From Verrucomicrobiales bacterium (lineage in GTDB: Bacteria; Verrucomicrobiota; Verrucomicrobiia; Verrucomicrobiales; V1-33), in the NCBI GenBank assembly GCA_028293125.1, contig JAQGPJ010000041.1:1-64000 (forward strand): 64,000 nucleotides of DNA, given 5' to 3'. The notes beneath the pieces were generated by a model, which was not told where the DNA came from, made no database searches, and was given only the letters and a program-made list of their open reading frames with translations. The first letter of the stretch is position 1; every line of letters begins with the position of its first letter. Position numbers and translations under genes: made by a program. This document shows, piece by piece, positions 41,332 to 49,785 of the stretch.

Positions 41332-42942
41332 ATGAAACTTTTGAACGAAAGCGATCTGCTGCTCGCCGGATGGCTGCACGGACCGCAGCTCGCCGAAATG
41401 CTGGCCGCCGTGGCCCGCATGGAGGAGCGTGGCATCCAGGATCCTGGCTATGCCATGAAACTGCTGCGCCGCGACTTCCCCCCGCCGGAGCCCAAATGCC
41501 GCATGCGGGACGAGGCCGCACCGCTGGCCACCGCCATCGAGGCCACCGGCCCGGTGGACGAAGCGAACATCGCCGCTGTGAAGCGGCTGATGGACCAGCT
41601 GCTGCGCGTGCCGGTGATCCAGCGCGGAGCCATCATGCCCGACGCCTGCCCGGCGGGGCATGCGGTGGCCACCATTCCCGTGGGCGGGGCCATCGCGGTG
41701 GAGAACGCCATCATCCCCAGCGCCCACAGCGAGGACATCTGCTGCTCCATGATGGCCTCGTTCTTCAAAACGGACGCGGATGTGGAGACGCAGCTGGATG
41801 CCCTGATGAAATCTACGCGCTTTGGGGCGGGAGGAAGGAAGGAGGAGGACTGGGTGAGCCATCCCGTGCTGAAGGAGGACGTGTGGGACAACCCTTACCT
41901 TCAGGGACTGGAGCGCCACGCGGCCATGCATCTGGGGGATCAGGGGGACGGCAACCACTTCGCCTTTCTAGGCGAATGCCTCCTCACGGCGGAGCAATGC
42001 GCCGCTCTGGCCAAAGCCGGGCATCAGGAGCTGGCCGATGCCCTGGGGCCGGAACTCAAGTCAGCCGGCGGCGCGGACGCGCCGTCCGTGGTCCGATGGA
42101 ATGTGCTGGTGACCCACCACGGCAGCCGGGGACTCGGAGCCCACGTTTACAAGCGCGGCCAGAAAGCTGCCGAAAAGCAGACCGCCAAAACCGCCGCCGG
42201 CATCCCCATAGCAGCCTGCTGGCTGGACTTCGATTCGGAGGAGGGCGCGGCCTACTGGGAGGCGCTGCAGTATGTGAGCCGCTGGACTCTGGCCAATCAT
42301 CAGTGCATCCATGCCTCCTTGGCGGAAAAGCTGGGCACGGTCATCGCCGCCAGCGTGGGCAACGAGCACAATTTTGTCTGGAAACGGGACCGCCTCTTTC
42401 TCCATGGCAAGGGAGCCACGCCCGCATGGAATGATGACTTGGGCCGTCCCCGCATCGGCCTCATCCCCCTGCACATGGCGGCTCCCATCCTGCTGGTGCT
42501 GGGCCGGGACAATGCGGAATACCTGAGCTTCGCCCCCCACGGGGCCGGGCGGAATGTCTCGCGCCGGGCGGCGGTGAGGGCCTTTCAGCAGGAGGATGGG
42601 CTTGGTCCGGATGCCAAAGAGCTGCAGCGGCTGGTCTCGGAGCAGACACCGGGCATCGCGGTCCGCTGGTGGCACAAAAAACCGGACCTCAGTGAAACCC
42701 CCATGGCCTACAAGCCGGCGGCCCAAGTGAAGTCGCAGATCGCGCAGTTCGGGCTGGCGGAGGTGGTGGCGGAGATCCGCCCGCTGGGCTGCATCATGGC
42801 GGGCGACGCCGGACCGCGCCCGTGGGAGCGGGACAAGGACCTGACCCCCAAACAGAAACGCCAGATTGAACACCGCGCCGACCGCCGCAAATCCCGCCAA
42901 GGTCTACTCAACTGGGATGATGAACCGGAAGGCGGAGGTTGA
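41332..42942 (+). CDS. RtcB-family RNA ligase, divergent subgroup
   Basis: 536 residues from the ATG giving 'MKLLNESDLLLAGWLHGPQ'; the frame upstream to 41182 lacks conservation. RtcB motifs appear in altered form: 'PAGHAVATIPVGGAIAVENAIIPSAHSEDICCSM' (Asp/Cys metal site), 'HLGDQGDGNHFAFLG', 'VTHHGSRGLGAHVYKRG', 'GNEHNFVWKRDRLFLHGKGATPAW' (the HGKGAT His is the expected guanylylation site) and 'APHGAGRNVSRRAA'. Family members join 2',3'-cyclic or 3'-phosphate ends to 5'-OH RNA ends with GTP and Mn2+. The upstream RbfA-like gene hints at repair of ribosomal RNA. A 6-bp hairpin (CCCCGA/TCGGGG, about 41289-41310) precedes the start. Confidence 0.85.
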   Translation: MKLLNESDLLLAGWLHGPQLAEMLAAVARMEERGIQDPGYAMKLLRRDFPPPEPKCRMRDEAAPLATAIEATGPVDEANIAAVKRLMDQLLRVPVIQRGAIMPDACPAGHAVATIPVGGAIAVENAIIPSAHSEDICCSMMASFFKTDADVETQLDALMKSTRFGAGGRKEEDWVSHPVLKEDVWDNPYLQGLERHAAMHLGDQGDGNHFAFLGECLLTAEQCAALAKAGHQELADALGPELKSAGGADAPSVVRWNVLVTHHGSRGLGAHVYKRGQKAAEKQTAKTAAGIPIAACWLDFDSEEGAAYWEALQYVSRWTLANHQCIHASLAEKLGTVIAASVGNEHNFVWKRDRLFLHGKGATPAWNDDLGRPRIGLIPLHMAAPILLVLGRDNAEYLSFAPHGAGRNVSRRAAVRAFQQEDGLGPDAKELQRLVSEQTPGIAVRWWHKKPDLSETPMAYKPAAQVKSQIAQFGLAEVVAEIRPLGCIMAGDAGPRPWERDKDLTPKQKRQIEHRADRRKSRQGLLNWDDEPEGGG

Positions 42943-42979
42943 AGCCTGGCCCGAGCCGCCTGCTGGACTGGAGACCTAC

Positions 42980-43014
42980 AAAAAACCCTGCCGGGAAAAG
43001 CCTTTCCCGGCGGG
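42980..43014 (-). terminator. Intrinsic terminator of the resB-ccsA operon
   Basis: Arms CCCTGCCGGGA / TCCCGGCGGGG pair with one mismatch, and on the minus strand the stem is followed by TTTTTT. Lies 82 bases beyond the ccsA stop at 43096. Confidence 0.85.
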
Positions 43015-43095
43015 GTCACGAACGCTTGTCAGAGTCTGTCTGCCTGTCGGCTGCGGGGATGCATGACATCCGTCCGCACCCTGCCGCCTGACCGA

Positions 43096-45054
43096 TCAGG
43101 CCGGGCTGCTGAGGGGAGCCTTGGCAGGCCCGGCGGCATCCAGGGATTTTTTGGCTTTGAGCGCGGCGGCTCCTGAAGCCGGAAGCAGCAGGCGGCCCAG
43201 CAGCACGATCAGGCAGTTGAAAGCGATGAATCCCCACAGACCGTAGAAGGCGGCATCAATAAACCCGTAGCTGTGAAGGCCGATGCCCAGCATGTTGGTG
43301 CCGAACCATGACCAGCTGGTGACGATATTGCCGACGATGGCCAGCAGCATCAGCCCGCGCTCGCGGACCAGTCCGCCGAGACGGGCATGGAGAATGAGCG
43401 CGTTCCAGAGCACAATGATCAGCGCGCCGTTCTCCTTGGGATCCCATCCCCAGAAGCGGCCCCACGACTGGTCGGCCCAGATGCCGCCCAGGACCGTGCC
43501 CACAAAACTGAAGAGCACCCCGAAGCACACCACGCCAAAGACCATGGAGGAGAAAATCCCTCCCAGCTTGGCTTGGGAGGACGGATCAACCAAGCTACGG
43601 ACCACATAGATAATCCCGATCACCCCCGCGACATAGGTGGCCATGTAGCCCAGCGTGACCACCACCACGTGGGTGGCCAGCCAGAAGTTGGTGTCCAGCA
43701 CCGCCTGCAGCATGACCATGGTGTCGCCGCTGAGCGAGAGGAAGTGGGCGATGATCAGAGTTGCAAAACCAATGAAGGCGGAAACCACCACTCCAATGCA
43801 GACCGGCCAGATTTTCTCGATAATGAGGCCCGCCGCCGTGGCCGCCCATCCAATGAAAACGGCTGAGGAGTAAAGATTTGTAACCGGCGGTCGGCCCTCC
43901 AGAACCATACGCATGATCAGCGCCACCGTCATCAGCACCCATGCCACTGTCATAAGACCCATCGACGATTTACGCAGATACTCCAGTTTTTCGGGGGCAA
44001 ACCAGACTGCCAGAGCCAACAGCAGGGCCACCGCGCAGATCTGCATGCCTTTGTAGAAAGGCTCCACGAAGTTGAACAACTGTTCCCGGGTGCCCTTTTT
44101 CAGGTCTTTGCTGTAGATGCTCTTCTCCTCCTCGTTAGCACCCGCCTTTTCCAGCTGGCTGCGGTAATCCGCGATGGCTTTGCTCATGGCGGGCATGTCG
44201 CCGGCCCTGTAGGCACTGACGATCGCGGTGTAGGAGGCCAAAGCGAAGTGCGGCTGTGCGGACGGTGCCGAGAGGCGGATTTCATTGAGGACATTCTGAT
44301 AGGTGTCATCCTTGCCAGTCTCCGGCCGGTGGGGCGGCACGATCAGCGGGGCCGACAGCTGAGTCTGCGCCCATTCAAGGATGGCCGGATCTCCGGCCTG
44401 CCCGTTGGTGCGGGCGTTGAGGGCTTGCTGCACCTCAACAAATTTGGCGCGGTAACCGGCGATGGACTCCTCAAGATTCGGTCCGGTGAAAAGGCTGAGT
44501 GTGGCTTTGACCGATTGATACGTGGAGATGGACTGGGAGAGATCCATCACGGAGCGCTCGTAAGCCGAGCGCAGCTCCTCCTTGATGGCGGCGGCGCGCT
44601 GCGCCTCATGAATGAAAGCGTCATACTTGGGAGCCATCTGGTTCCATGAGTAATGCTTGCCATCGGACTGTTTGGCGGGATCAGGCTCCTTGGGCAGGCC
44701 CAGCAGAAATTTCAGATCATCATTGTCCACCCGGAAACAGGGCCGGGTGTCGCCCGCCTCCGGCTTCATCATCAGCTCCACCAGCCATTCGGTGGCGGAG
44801 ATTTTTTTACTGGCGGAGGGCTTCCAGAAACTGGAGTTCCAAGGCTCCAGCAGCATGGTCTGCTTCAGGCGCAGCTGCATCAGCGTGTTGCGCGCCAGGG
44901 AGTCGAAGGGCTGGTGCCGGCCCTTGCTGACCACCGGCAGGGCACCGAACTCCTTCACGGGGAGGCCGCTGTCAGGATTCTTTGGCCCGCGCAGCGATCC
45001 CAGCGGCCAAAGAGCGAAAAGGAGAGTCAGAATGAGGGGAAGGCGGTTTTTCAT
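43096..45054 (-). CDS. ccsA: Cytochrome c biogenesis protein CcsA (with extra N-terminal domain)
   Basis: 652 residues from the ATG giving 'MKNRLPLILTLLFALWPLG', which overlaps the resB stop by ATGA. Residues about 30-340 form an extracytoplasmic domain not found in standard CcsA. The C-terminal half has about eight membrane helices with the haem-handling WWD motif 'WGRFWGWDPKENGALI' and the flanking His positions ('GLHSYGF', 'ATHVVVVTLGYMATY'). With ResB it forms the System II haem lyase that attaches haem to CxxCH proteins in the periplasm, such as the cytochrome encoded at 29913. Confidence 0.92.
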   Translation of the reverse strand: MKNRLPLILTLLFALWPLGSLRGPKNPDSGLPVKEFGALPVVSKGRHQPFDSLARNTLMQLRLKQTMLLEPWNSSFWKPSASKKISATEWLVELMMKPEAGDTRPCFRVDNDDLKFLLGLPKEPDPAKQSDGKHYSWNQMAPKYDAFIHEAQRAAAIKEELRSAYERSVMDLSQSISTYQSVKATLSLFTGPNLEESIAGYRAKFVEVQQALNARTNGQAGDPAILEWAQTQLSAPLIVPPHRPETGKDDTYQNVLNEIRLSAPSAQPHFALASYTAIVSAYRAGDMPAMSKAIADYRSQLEKAGANEEEKSIYSKDLKKGTREQLFNFVEPFYKGMQICAVALLLALAVWFAPEKLEYLRKSSMGLMTVAWVLMTVALIMRMVLEGRPPVTNLYSSAVFIGWAATAAGLIIEKIWPVCIGVVVSAFIGFATLIIAHFLSLSGDTMVMLQAVLDTNFWLATHVVVVTLGYMATYVAGVIGIIYVVRSLVDPSSQAKLGGIFSSMVFGVVCFGVLFSFVGTVLGGIWADQSWGRFWGWDPKENGALIIVLWNALILHARLGGLVRERGLMLLAIVGNIVTSWSWFGTNMLGIGLHSYGFIDAAFYGLWGFIAFNCLIVLLGRLLLPASGAAALKAKKSLDAAGPAKAPLSSPA

Positions 45055-46841
45055 TTGGCTTTCTTTTTGGAGATGAAACGCCCGAGATGCAGGAGAAAGT
45101 GGCGGCACATGCCGTAGGCGACAAGCGCACAGCCGAAATACGGGGAGAACCAGCCGGGATTCCTGACCACTTGGAGGGAACTGGTGCCGATATTGGCGCC
45201 ATTCACCTGATCGCGGCCCATCTGGCTCTGGAAAAAAGTCAGATTCCCGTTCTCAAAACGGAGGGGGGAGTTCATGAAGATTTCCGCCTCGCGGTCCCCC
45301 TGCCTGTTGTCCTCCTGAATGCGGACGCGGCTGCGGAAATCCTTCGGGATGTCCGTGCCGGGGTATTTGTCATGAGTGGTCTTCAGCAGGGTCATGGCGA
45401 AGGTGTGGTATTCCCGCGCGAAACGGAGGCTGATGCGGTATTCCTGCCCCTGCACACTGACGGTCTGCTCCTTCAGCATCGGAGTCACCAGCCATGATCC
45501 CAGACTGGCCCCGTTCCGGCCCGTCAGTTCCACCACGGCGGAGGGCACATTGCGGGAGTCCATGGTGCGGGTCTCCTTCAAGGGAATGGTGAAGTAGCGC
45601 GCGGCCACCGGACTGTCCGCCTGGGGTTTGGGGAAGCTGTCCTCCAGCTGTTTTCCCGCCTCGATCTGCGCGGCGGTGAAGGCCATGGCCCCTCCCTGCA
45701 TCTGGAAGCGGCCCAGCATTTCCTTGCGGAAACCGGACTTCAGCTCCTCCAGCAGACGGGCCGCCCTGGCGGGATCGGCGGCGATGCGTTTGGCGCTCTC
45801 CACGGGATCGGCATTGCTGGGCTCACCCACGGACTGGAGGGCTTTGGTCCACACCGCGCGGCGGCCCGGGGATTCCAAGGCCTCCGCGGCGGTGGCGGGC
45901 AACTGCTCCGCCAATGAATATTTGCTTTCCAGCGTGGCCAGCGCCTGGCGCAGGGTGGCCTCCTGTTTGCGGCACTCCTCCCGGTCGATCAGGTCACTGT
46001 TGATTGTCCAATACTTCACCTGGACGGAGAAGGGCAGCTTGTCCGCATGGAGTGTTTTGCCGGTTTCCGTCAGCATGCCGCCGGGGATGACGGTCACCTC
46101 ATCCGTTTTGGCATCCACGGTGCGGGCCAGGGCCAGCTCCGTTTCCTGATGGCTTTCACTGTAGTGCTTGGTTTCGCCCTCGCGGAAGGCCAGGTGCGTC
46201 TCCTTCGCAAAAAGATCCGTGCTTAGCTGGCCCAGCAGCAGTACCGCGATGCCGATATGGACCAAGTCCACGCCGATCTTCCGTCCGCTGGAGGGCAGGC
46301 GGGAGCCGGTCATACACAGCGCCATGTCCACCGTGAGGAGCACCAGTTGGGACAGCACAAAATAGTACGGCATCCAAATCAGGGACTTGGTGGTGAAAAA
46401 CAGCACCACCATGACAATCAGGTAATGCGCGGCCATGGCCAGCAGCCCGCCCGGCGGGTATTTCAGCCGGCGGAAGTGGGCTCCCAGCATGTTCACCAGA
46501 AACAGCGTCCCCAGAAGGTAGCCGCCCGGATAATAAAGCACCCACCAAGGATCCCCGGCCTGACGGATGATGAACCAGCTTTTGAACCAGCGGGCCTGGG
46601 CGAGGTAAAGCCCTTCATGGACCTGAGCCACCGTGCCCCCAAGAACCAGAAGAACACTCAGGCCCAGGATGAGCACCGCCAACTGGAAGGAGGTCAGGTA
46701 ATTCCAAGTCCGTTTTAAAAAGCCGGGCTTTGACGGCGCGGGTTTGTCCGCGGCGGAAGAGGGCGCATCCGCCGGAGGACGGGCATTACCGGTGGCGGTG
46801 GAGGATGCCGGCGGGGGTAAGGGAGAGGTTTCGGAACTCAC
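45051..46841 (-). CDS. resB: ResB-like cytochrome c biogenesis protein
   Basis: 596 residues. A Pro/Ala/Ser-rich cytoplasmic N-terminus (about 1-40) is followed by ResB features: first helix 'LTSFQLAVLILGLSVLLVLGGTVAQVHEGLYLAQARWFKSWF', further helices to about residue 220 with 'DLVHIGIAVLLLGQ', a large periplasmic domain containing 'LPFSVQVKYWTI' and 'SSLQVVRNPGWFSPYFGCALVAYGM', and a last helix near the C-terminus. ResB delivers apocytochrome and haem with CcsA. Coupled to ccsA by a 4-base overlap; a lipoprotein gene lies 21 bases upstream in the same operon. Confidence 0.9.
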   Translation of the reverse strand: MSSETSPLPPPASSTATGNARPPADAPSSAADKPAPSKPGFLKRTWNYLTSFQLAVLILGLSVLLVLGGTVAQVHEGLYLAQARWFKSWFIIRQAGDPWWVLYYPGGYLLGTLFLVNMLGAHFRRLKYPPGGLLAMAAHYLIVMVVLFFTTKSLIWMPYYFVLSQLVLLTVDMALCMTGSRLPSSGRKIGVDLVHIGIAVLLLGQLSTDLFAKETHLAFREGETKHYSESHQETELALARTVDAKTDEVTVIPGGMLTETGKTLHADKLPFSVQVKYWTINSDLIDREECRKQEATLRQALATLESKYSLAEQLPATAAEALESPGRRAVWTKALQSVGEPSNADPVESAKRIAADPARAARLLEELKSGFRKEMLGRFQMQGGAMAFTAAQIEAGKQLEDSFPKPQADSPVAARYFTIPLKETRTMDSRNVPSAVVELTGRNGASLGSWLVTPMLKEQTVSVQGQEYRISLRFAREYHTFAMTLLKTTHDKYPGTDIPKDFRSRVRIQEDNRQGDREAEIFMNSPLRFENGNLTFFQSQMGRDQVNGANIGTSSLQVVRNPGWFSPYFGCALVAYGMCRHFLLHLGRFISKKKAK

Positions 46842-46862
46842 AGGAAAAGGGAAGGCCGGAAG

Positions 46863-47486
46863 TTAGAATTTAACCGTCGCAAGGAAGGCCGTGAAGGCGG
46901 CTTTCTGGGAATCCACCGCGGGCGGCGGCCCCTGAAGCTTGAAAAACCAGCTCTTGCCCTGCAGGTGCGCAAAGGCTGTGACAATGCTGAGAGGCTGGCC
47001 CTGACGGTCGCCGATCACCTCGAACATCTGCCCCGGCATGCCGCCGATCGGGATGGGGGACAGGGCTTTTTTGGCCTCCTCCTCGGAAAGCTCAGGCAGG
47101 CCGAAAACGCCCCGCCACATGCCCACCAGCATGGTTTCCCGCCCCTCCATGGAGGCCAGGGATGTGACATTGATGGTCACATCGCCCTGCGGCGTGGAGC
47201 ACTGGAACTGCGCCGCATTCATGCGGTCCCGGGGAAGCTTTTCCCAGTTGTCGGGAGCCGTGTAGGCTATTGGAGGCACTTCCGGGGTGGGCGCGGGGGC
47301 GGGGTCATGACCATCGCCGTCATCCGCCGTCCCTGCGGCTGTGGCTGAGAACTCCACATCCTTGGGCGCAAGGTAAGTGCTGATTTCACCCCGGCGGCAG
47401 GACGGGAGCAGAAAAAGGCAGGACGACACCGCCAGCAGGGGAAGCCGGACGGAACGCCGGCGCAGCAGGAATGGGAGGTTTATCAT
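46863..47486 (-). CDS. Hypothetical lipoprotein upstream of resB-ccsA
   Basis: 207 residues. Signal peptide with the lipobox 'FLLPSC' (Cys about 30) and a basic n-region. After an Asp/Pro-rich linker, a domain of about 140 residues contains 'YTAPDNWEKLPRDRMNAAQFQC', 'MLVGMWRGVFGLPELSEEEAKKAL' and 'SWFFKLQGP', with 'FLATVKF' at the C-terminus. This resembles predicted membrane or periplasmic proteins seen beside cytochrome c biogenesis genes in Verrucomicrobiota, but no function is known. Probably first gene of the resB-ccsA operon. Confidence 0.75.
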   Translation of the reverse strand: MINLPFLLRRRSVRLPLLAVSSCLFLLPSCRRGEISTYLAPKDVEFSATAAGTADDGDGHDPAPAPTPEVPPIAYTAPDNWEKLPRDRMNAAQFQCSTPQGDVTINVTSLASMEGRETMLVGMWRGVFGLPELSEEEAKKALSPIPIGGMPGQMFEVIGDRQGQPLSIVTAFAHLQGKSWFFKLQGPPPAVDSQKAAFTAFLATVKF

Positions 47487-47724
47487 GGAGCGGGGGGATC
47501 AGCGGCTGCAGGCCTCCGGGCAACAGAGCGGCAAGACGGAACTACGCAGCGGCGGAACGGAGTCTTACGTTGCCGGCAGGCGGCCATGGGAATGCCGCGT
47601 GCCCGGCCCCGCAAGGGCGGGAGGCCTGGGCAAAGGCGTCACCGCCCGGTGTTTCCGTTTAGCGACTTTGACCGATGCCGCTTTTTCAGAGGGCGGAGAC
47701 TTGATCCGGCATGGGTTCCGGGAT

Positions 47725-47770
47725 TAAAAAATCAGCGCCCCGGCATGGGCGGAAACCTCATGCCGGGGCG
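47725..47770 (-). terminator. Intrinsic terminator of glyS
   Basis: Perfect 12-bp stem CGCCCCGGCATG / CATGCCGGGGCG with an 11-base loop. On the minus strand it is followed by CTGATTTTTTAAT. It lies 61 bases beyond the glyS stop. Confidence 0.9.
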
Positions 47771-47831
47771 GGTTGCGGATGGATTGATTGGCAAAAGGCC
47801 GGCGGGGCAAAACCCTGACCCTGCAGGCCGC

Positions 47832-49589
47832 CTACAGACGGCTCAGCAGCCAACCGGCGAGGCCGGCGGTTTTCACGCGGGTCTGCGCGCCACCGTCGCG
47901 TTCGCGGACGGTGACGGTGTCCGCAAGCTCGGGGCCCTGCTCGCCGAGGGTTTCGAAGTCGATGGTGACGCAGAAGGGCGTGCCGATCTCATCCTGCCGG
48001 GCATAGCGGCGGCCGATGGCTCCCGCCTCGTCGTAAAAGGCGTTCAGGCGGCCTTTCAGCAGACCGAAGACCTCGCGGGCTTTGGCCACGAGCTCCGGCT
48101 TGTTTTTGAGCAGCGGGAACACACCGACTTTGACGGGGGCGATACTGGGATGCAGACGCAGCACGGTGATGGTCTCCGGCTTGCCCTTGCCGTCCGTCTT
48201 CTCATACTGATCGAACGCTTTGGCGATCACCGCCAAGGCCATGCGGTCCAGACCGGCGGAGGGCTCGATGACGTGCGGCAGGTAGAATCCCTTGAAGAGC
48301 CGTTCGAACCAGGCGCGCACCTCGGCCTCGCTGAGCGCGCCTTTCTCCTTGGCCTGCTCCGCCGCGATGCGGCGCTGGATCAGAGCCTCCTTTTCCTCAT
48401 CGCCCAGTTTGGCGGCGGCGGTTTTAAGCTCCTCATCGAAGTATTCGAGCGGCTTGCCGCAGTGCTTCTGATGCTGGGAAAGGTCGAAATCACCGCGGGC
48501 GGCGATGCCCTCCAGTTCCTCGGTGCCGAAGGGGAATTCACACAGGATGTCCACGCAGGCGCGGGCATAATGGGCCAGCTCCTCCTTGCTCTGCCAGTAG
48601 TAGTGAATCACCTTGCCAAGGCCGATGCTCTCATAGAAAGCCGTGCGCTGGGCGACCCAGTAGCGGTGCCACATCTCCCAGCCCCAGTCATCCTGGGGCT
48701 CGCTGAGGTCGGCGCTTTCGGACCAAGCGGCGACTTTGCCAGAGATGATCTCGATGGCCTCATCGGGCTTGATAAAGAACTCCAGCTCCATCTGTTCGAA
48801 CTCCCGGCTGCGGAAAGTGAAGTTTCGCGGGTTGATCTCATTGCGGAAGGCCTTGCCGATCTGGCAGATCCCGAACGGCATTTTCACGCGGCTGGAATCG
48901 ACCACGTTTTTGTACTGCGCGAAGATCGCCTGCGCGGTTTCAGGGCGCAGGTAGGCGATGTTCTCCTCGCTCTCCACCGGACCGGTGTGGGTTTTGAGCA
49001 TGAGGTTGAACATGCGGGGCTCCGTCAGCTCCGCGCCGTTCTCGGGATTATAAGCGGTGGAGTTCTCCACCTTTTCGCCGGTTTCGCCGCCGATGGGCTC
49101 AGGGTCCTTCAGACCACGTGCGGCATAAAAAGCCTTGGCGGTTTTGAGGGCGGACTCCCTCGGCTTCCCGGCGGGGGCCAAGGCGGAAAAGGCGGTGCTG
49201 CTGGAGGCGCCGTCCGCGCCGGCGGCACCGGTGAAGCGGTAAACCATGCCGCTCTGCGGCTCGATCTGGTCGGCGCGCAGGCGCTTGTTGGTCACCAGGC
49301 AGTCCACCATGGGATCCGCGAAGGTGTCCACGTGACCGGACGCTTTCCAGATGGCCGGGTGCATGATGATGGTGGCATCCAGGCCGACCACGTCCTCGCG
49401 CTCGCGGGTCATGGCGCGCCACCAGGATTCACGCAGATTGCGCTTCAGTTCGGCCCCCAAGGGACCGTAGTCCCAGAACCCGTTGATACCGCCGTAGATT
49501 TCGGAGGATTGGTAGATGAAGCCCCGGCGTTTGCAGAGGCTGACGATCTTCTCCATCACGGGTGGTTCAGACTTGGCTGGACTGGACAT
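47832..49589 (-). CDS. glyS: Glycyl-tRNA synthetase (dimeric, eukaryote/archaea-like class II type)
   Basis: 585 residues of the single-chain alpha2 type. Motifs: 'RRGFIYQSSEIYGGINGFWDYGPLGAELKRNL', 'YLRPETAQAIFAQYKN' (motif 1 area), 'GICQIGKAFRNEINPRNFTFRSREFEQMELEFF' (motif 2, RxE), 'PSAGLDRMALAVIAKAF' (motif 3), and the anticodon-binding domain 'VFPLLKNKPELVAKAREVF', 'YARQDEIGTPFCVTIDFETL'. It charges tRNA-Gly. Between the catalytic motifs is an insertion with 'AQHQKHCGKPLEYF'-like sequence as in other bacteria. Own terminator downstream; no T-box seen in the 196-base upstream gap. Confidence 0.95.
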   Translation of the reverse strand: MSSPAKSEPPVMEKIVSLCKRRGFIYQSSEIYGGINGFWDYGPLGAELKRNLRESWWRAMTREREDVVGLDATIIMHPAIWKASGHVDTFADPMVDCLVTNKRLRADQIEPQSGMVYRFTGAAGADGASSSTAFSALAPAGKPRESALKTAKAFYAARGLKDPEPIGGETGEKVENSTAYNPENGAELTEPRMFNLMLKTHTGPVESEENIAYLRPETAQAIFAQYKNVVDSSRVKMPFGICQIGKAFRNEINPRNFTFRSREFEQMELEFFIKPDEAIEIISGKVAAWSESADLSEPQDDWGWEMWHRYWVAQRTAFYESIGLGKVIHYYWQSKEELAHYARACVDILCEFPFGTEELEGIAARGDFDLSQHQKHCGKPLEYFDEELKTAAAKLGDEEKEALIQRRIAAEQAKEKGALSEAEVRAWFERLFKGFYLPHVIEPSAGLDRMALAVIAKAFDQYEKTDGKGKPETITVLRLHPSIAPVKVGVFPLLKNKPELVAKAREVFGLLKGRLNAFYDEAGAIGRRYARQDEIGTPFCVTIDFETLGEQGPELADTVTVRERDGGAQTRVKTAGLAGWLLSRL

Positions 49590-49785
49590 GGCTTGTTTTC
49601 TTTGGCAAATGGACGCGCTTTCTCATTTTTCCGGGCGTCCGGCGGACCGGCATTCAAGCTGCCGCATGTCCTTCGCGCAAATGGAAATGCCACCACGGAG
49701 CCGCATGCCAACCAGTGGTGCATTGCCGGGCTGTGGCACTGCACTCCGGGAGCTGCCGCGGATGGGTCACAGCAGCCTGGCAGGA

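Noticed and set aside
49590-49785. Possible T-box or SAM/SAH element between glyS and the ArsR-methyltransferase gene
   Set aside because: No stem-loop series, specifier or conserved T-box sequence could be seen, and the gap is short.
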